Assembly: GCF_000090795.2 (NCBI RefSeq)
Contig: NW_003546249.1
Span: 336,887-357,558 of the forward strand
Direction: 5' to 3'
Length of the DNA: 20,672 bases
Origin: Amphimedon queenslandica
Lineage: Eukaryota > Porifera > Demospongiae > Haplosclerida > Niphatidae
The notes beneath the pieces were generated by a model. That model did not search any database, had not been told where the DNA came from, and worked only from the letters and a program-made list of their open reading frames with translations. Positions 17,835 to 20,672 of this stretch are shown here, one piece after another. The position numbers and the translations under genes are program-made. Numbering within the stretch: the stretch's first letter is position 1; each line of letters starts with the position of its first letter.

Positions 17835-17850
17835 TTAACCCTTTAACACC
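17835..17850 (+). repeat. TTAA target site and 5' terminal sequence of piggyBac
   Basis: TTAA at 17835-17838 is followed by CCCTTTAACACC. A C-C-C start immediately after TTAA is the usual 5' end of piggyBac-type elements. The gypsy integrase coding sequence on the other strand runs right up to this TTAA and is lost beyond it, which marks the junction independently. The matching right end was not found in the window. Confidence 0.7.
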
Positions 17851-18459
17851 AATAGACGTAAATTTACATTGTGTATAATAGCTGCATAGTACGATAGACT
17901 TATATTTTCATTTTACTATAATTTCCCTTGTTTGTGCAACACTATGAGGCTCCTAGGAGTTCAAGTAACTTCTTCATTGATCTCTTAACAACAATATTTT
18001 TAAGTCTTGACACAAAATAATGGTAGAAAATGGCAATATGGGGCATAGACTAGTGATATCTTGTAGTAGACATTGGCAGCTGAGTTGTTACTTTGATAGA
18101 CACAAATCAATAACAAAGTCTCAGTTACCTGGTACTTGTAAAAGACTTGTAGAACAAACAGGTAAAGCAAGCGACTTACAAATGCTTCATCATAAAAAAG
18201 AATGGAGGAAATATCATGGGTGTGGCCCCTAATAATTATTCTTACTTTACGTTTGCAGGCAACTCAAAGTATAGAGCGGGATTCCTTGCTACTGTCCTCA
18301 AGTAAACTCTGATTGCAGTCTTGCAGACTGGCTTTACTTAAAGAATGTTTGAAATAATGTTTGCAATGTAAGTAATTTTATTAGTGTAAAAAGTAGTATT
18401 TCTTTACATGGAAACTCCAGAGAATAGAGATTAAGTCACACACCTTGTTACTGCCAATG
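17851..18459 (+). other. piggyBac 5' region upstream of the transposase
   Basis: This stretch should be the subterminal and leader region of the piggyBac element. A 70-codon frame (18020-18232, containing CKRLVEQTGKASDLQMLHHK) has no recognised motif. A pyrimidine-rich segment ending TTTACGTTTGCAG at about 18259 looks like a 3' splice site, which might belong to a leader intron of the transposase gene. Confidence 0.35.
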
Positions 18460-20290
18460 ATGATACGATGTTGATGAATGTTTCTACATTAGCAGTGATA
18501 ATGAGTTAGAATTGAATAGCTATGAAAAGTAAGAGAAAAAGCAAAAGAACAATTATAATACTTTACCAAAATTAGAACCAATGATGAGTTTGAGAGCACA
18601 CACTACTTCAGAAGTCAAGAGAGTGAGACGGCAAATGAGACGTAAGGTAAAAACAAGAGAATGGACAATGAGAGATTAGTGCCAGTGCTGTCACCACCAC
18701 CAGTTTGATCACAAACACTACCCAATTCATATGACAGGGATATTGTAAGGCACAATAAATAATAATAATTACAGCAAAATTAGGTTACTATTAATGATAA
18801 TGATAATGATAAATTAACTTTATCAGACAAACATGACAACAAATATTTATTGTTATCTCTACTTTTTCATTGTAACAATGACTGGACTGATGATTTGCAG
18901 CCAGTGTTTGTAAGAGAGTTTGAGCAAGCAGTAGGCCCAGCACTTACTGTCCCTAATGCTGTAAAAGAAGTGTTTGAACTGAAATTTAAGAATAGTATTA
19001 TAGACAATATTTTGCACGAGACCAATAGATATGCACGTGGTATTGGCACGGTATTAAAAGTGGGAGACAGTGAAAAGAAATGATATCTCGATGATTATTG
19101 GAAGAAAGATACTCTGTACTACTGTCTTGCAATTGCGGATTGCATGTGGAGGGACCATTCCCTTGAAATACATGAGAATATTCACTTTTTAAACAATGAC
19201 AATGTTGCACATCCTTGAGACCCACAGTATGACTGATAATGTATAGTCAGACCAGTTCTTAAGATGATTGAGGAATGTTTCATTCATGTCTACCATCCTA
19301 GTCATGAGTGTGCCATTGATGAGGCAAAGGTACCATACAAAAGCAGCTCCTCATTGGAGCAGTACATGCCAAAGAAGTCAGTGAAGCATGGACTAAAAGT
19401 TTCGATGAAGTGATAGCAGTAAACGATATGTCTCACAATTCCAAGTTTATGTTGGGAAAGTTGAATCATCAGAGACAGGACAGAGAGCAAGGGTGGTCAA
19501 AGACCTCACAAGAAGCCTCACACACAGGAATTACATTGTCTTCTGTGACAATTTCTTCAGTGGTGAACATCTTTGTCATGAGCTTCATTTTTATGTTTGT
19601 GGTACTCTTTGAGCCAACAGGAAAGGATTCTTTAACGATCTCAAAGAGGTAGTCCAGAAAGGATTTAGTGAGAAAGGAGTTAGTGCGATACGCCATTGCA
19701 CCATTGACACTAACCTTACTGTTTGTGTGTCAAGACACGATGCCAGTTACTACATGTTCAACATGTTGTCGGAGTGTTCCGCTGGATGAGGTACAGCGAC
19801 AGCTTAGGAATGGCAGTTGCAAAACCTTTCCTTGTCTTCATAGTGTAACTACCTACAATAAATAAATGGGAGGAGTAGATGAGATCAGATAACAGAATAC
19901 TATGACATATGGCTGAAAAGTCATAAAAACTACAAGTACCTCTTTTGGATAATTTCCGATAATGCCATGACAAATACATATGTATCTGCTACAGCAAACC
20001 CGGTCATAAATAATGAGACCAACTCCGTGAAGGCCTTTAGAACTGCCTTAGCTTAGCAACTATTGGTGGGGTATTGCACTGGAAAAACAAAGTGGAGAAA
20101 ACCAAGTGAACAGCAAATAAAAGTACAAGGGAGAACATTACCCATTGAGAGGTAAGGCTAAGCAACATTGATGTCACTATTTTGCCCTACAAGGAGAAAG
20201 TAGAGAGACAATATGGTACTGCAATGAATGCAATTTATATCTATGCCATAAAGGCTTAGACAATGATTGCTTTTTTCAATTCCACTTACA
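18460..20290 (+). pseudogene. piggyBac transposase (DDE_Tnp_1_7) with C-terminal Cys-rich domain
   Basis: An acidic start (ISSDNELELNSYE, about 18480-18530) and a basic stretch precede the core. 18850-19083 reads VREFEQAVGPALTVPNAVKE and IIDNILHETNRYA, the N-terminal part of the piggyBac core. PVLKMIEECFIHVYHPSHEC then AIDEAKVPYKSSSSLEQYMP gives the first catalytic Asp (GAT 19318-19320). THRNYIVFCDNFFSGEHLC gives the second (GAC 19547-19549). YNK.MGGVDE gives the third (GAT 19878-19880), followed by YYDIWLKSHKNYKYLFW. The C-terminal zinc-binding domain reads ETIWYCNECNLYLCHKG and DNDCFFQFHL (20205-20288). All three aspartates survive, but they lie in three different frames with many stops. 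The enzyme would cut and paste DNA at TTAA sites. Confidence 0.92.
18755..18815. repeat. AATAAT and TAATGA microsatellites
   Basis: AATAAATAATAATAATTA and, 25 bp on, AATGATAATGATAATGATAA lie between the acidic N-terminal part and the core of the piggyBac relic. They probably expanded in place after the gene died and interrupt the coding reading. Confidence 0.75.
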
Positions 20291-20304
20291 CAATTTCTTC
20301 TTAA

Positions 20305-20672
20305 AGTGTAACTGACATGATTTTTTGGGATATTTTTTATTAACCTAACATGATCATATAAATGTTGTATGGAAAGTTTTATCGTCTGAAAAAATTTTTC
20401 ACAGAGATATGAGCCTTCAAAGTTGCTCATTTTGCTTCCTGCCATTTTACATCCTGTCAGGGTCGTGGCTAAAAGTAATGTCATACAAGGCTTATGGTTG
20501 ACTTTTACCATTGACTACGATGTAGCTTTAGTAGAAAATATCTTTGTTAGATTTCATTTCATACCTTGTAGCTTTAATCCTGTGGTAAAAAAGATAGATT
20601 GTGCCTATAATTCATAATAGTCAGAGGACATCTGAGTCATTATGGCTGGTATAGGTGCAGCTCATAGCCTAC
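20305..20672 (+). mobile_element. Second, incomplete copy of the TTAA MITE family
   Basis: TTAA (20301-20304) is followed by AGTGTAACTGACATGATTTTTTGG, parallel to AGGGTAACTGCAATGTATTTTTTGG at 6282. The same order of inner blocks follows: GAGATATGAGCCTTCAA (about 20403-20419), a CTTCCTGCCATTTT block and CCTGTCAGGGTCGTGGCTAA. These match the left end, and inverted the right end, of the copy at 6282-6870. The copy runs out of the window after 368 bp, so its right TIR is not visible. It starts just past the last zinc-binding residues of the piggyBac transposase. Confidence 0.75.

Larger units (their letters stand above)
17839..20304 (+). mobile_element. piggyBac element relic inserted in a gypsy integrase
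   Basis: The element runs from its CCC left end at 17839 through a decayed transposase (about 18460-20290) and up to a TTAA (20301-20304) where a different MITE begins. Its own right end and second TTAA were not seen, either because the MITE landed in the 3' untranslated part and the rest lies beyond the window, or because they are lost. The element inserted after the integrase relic existed, so it is the younger of the two. Confidence 0.75.

Noticed and set aside
20158..20511. 117-codon minus-strand frame across the window end
   Set aside because: It is antisense to the piggyBac Cys-rich domain and crosses the TTAA boundary into the MITE, so it is a chance frame.
1..20672. A coherent novel multi-gene system
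   Set aside because: All recognisable coding pieces are decayed parts of independent transposable elements or lone relics. Strand, spacing and decay give no sign that they act together.

Overview
This is a window of animal (metazoan, probably marine invertebrate) nuclear DNA made almost entirely of old, decayed and nested transposable elements. The base composition is AT-rich and microsatellites are frequent. No open frame longer than about 165 codons exists, and every recognisable protein is broken by stops and frameshifts. There are no bacterial-style operons, ribosome-binding sites, tRNA or rRNA genes, or CRISPR arrays. The mixture of elements (Ty3/gypsy with gag-PR-RT-RH-INT, a LINE with an N-terminal Cys-rich motif, piggyBac with a C-terminal Cys-rich domain, an IS630/Tc1-like transposase, TTAA and TA MITEs, and a Ulp1-like peptidase relic) would suit a sponge, a cnidarian or a similar invertebrate. 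The species cannot be named from sequence alone.

Layout. 1-2440 holds AT-rich sequence and a diverged 140-bp tandem duplication. 2480-8113 (minus strand) holds one, or possibly two, Ty3/gypsy retrotransposons read gag (8113) to protease to RT to RNase H to integrase (about 2480). This stretch is interrupted by a Tc1/mariner-IS630-like transposase relic (3620-4230, plus), an unrecognised minus-strand relic (4304 to about 5790) that itself carries a TA-flanked pogo-like MITE (4947-5298), and a 589-bp MITE (6282-6870) flanked by TTAA and sitting inside the RT domain. 8409-10200 (plus) is a LINE relic whose RT has lost two catalytic aspartates. 10201-14600 has no recognisable gene but contains a 288-bp inverted-repeat structure and about three copies of a 165-bp tandem repeat. 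14615-15567 (minus) is a decayed Ulp1/C48-like peptidase gene. 15568-16941 has unassigned coding-like fragments. 16980-17834 (minus) is a second Ty3/gypsy integrase from a different family. It is cut at a TTAA by a piggyBac element (17839 onward, plus) whose three catalytic aspartates and terminal zinc-binding domain are still readable. The piggyBac coding end at about 20300 is followed directly by a second, incomplete copy of the TTAA MITE family (20305 to the window end).

No gene here looks intact, and no cooperative system of genes is evident. The most informative content is the nesting order of the elements and a TTAA-targeting MITE family with long imperfect terminal inverted repeats. 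That family's ends differ from those of the local piggyBac, so this piggyBac is unlikely to be the enzyme that moved it.
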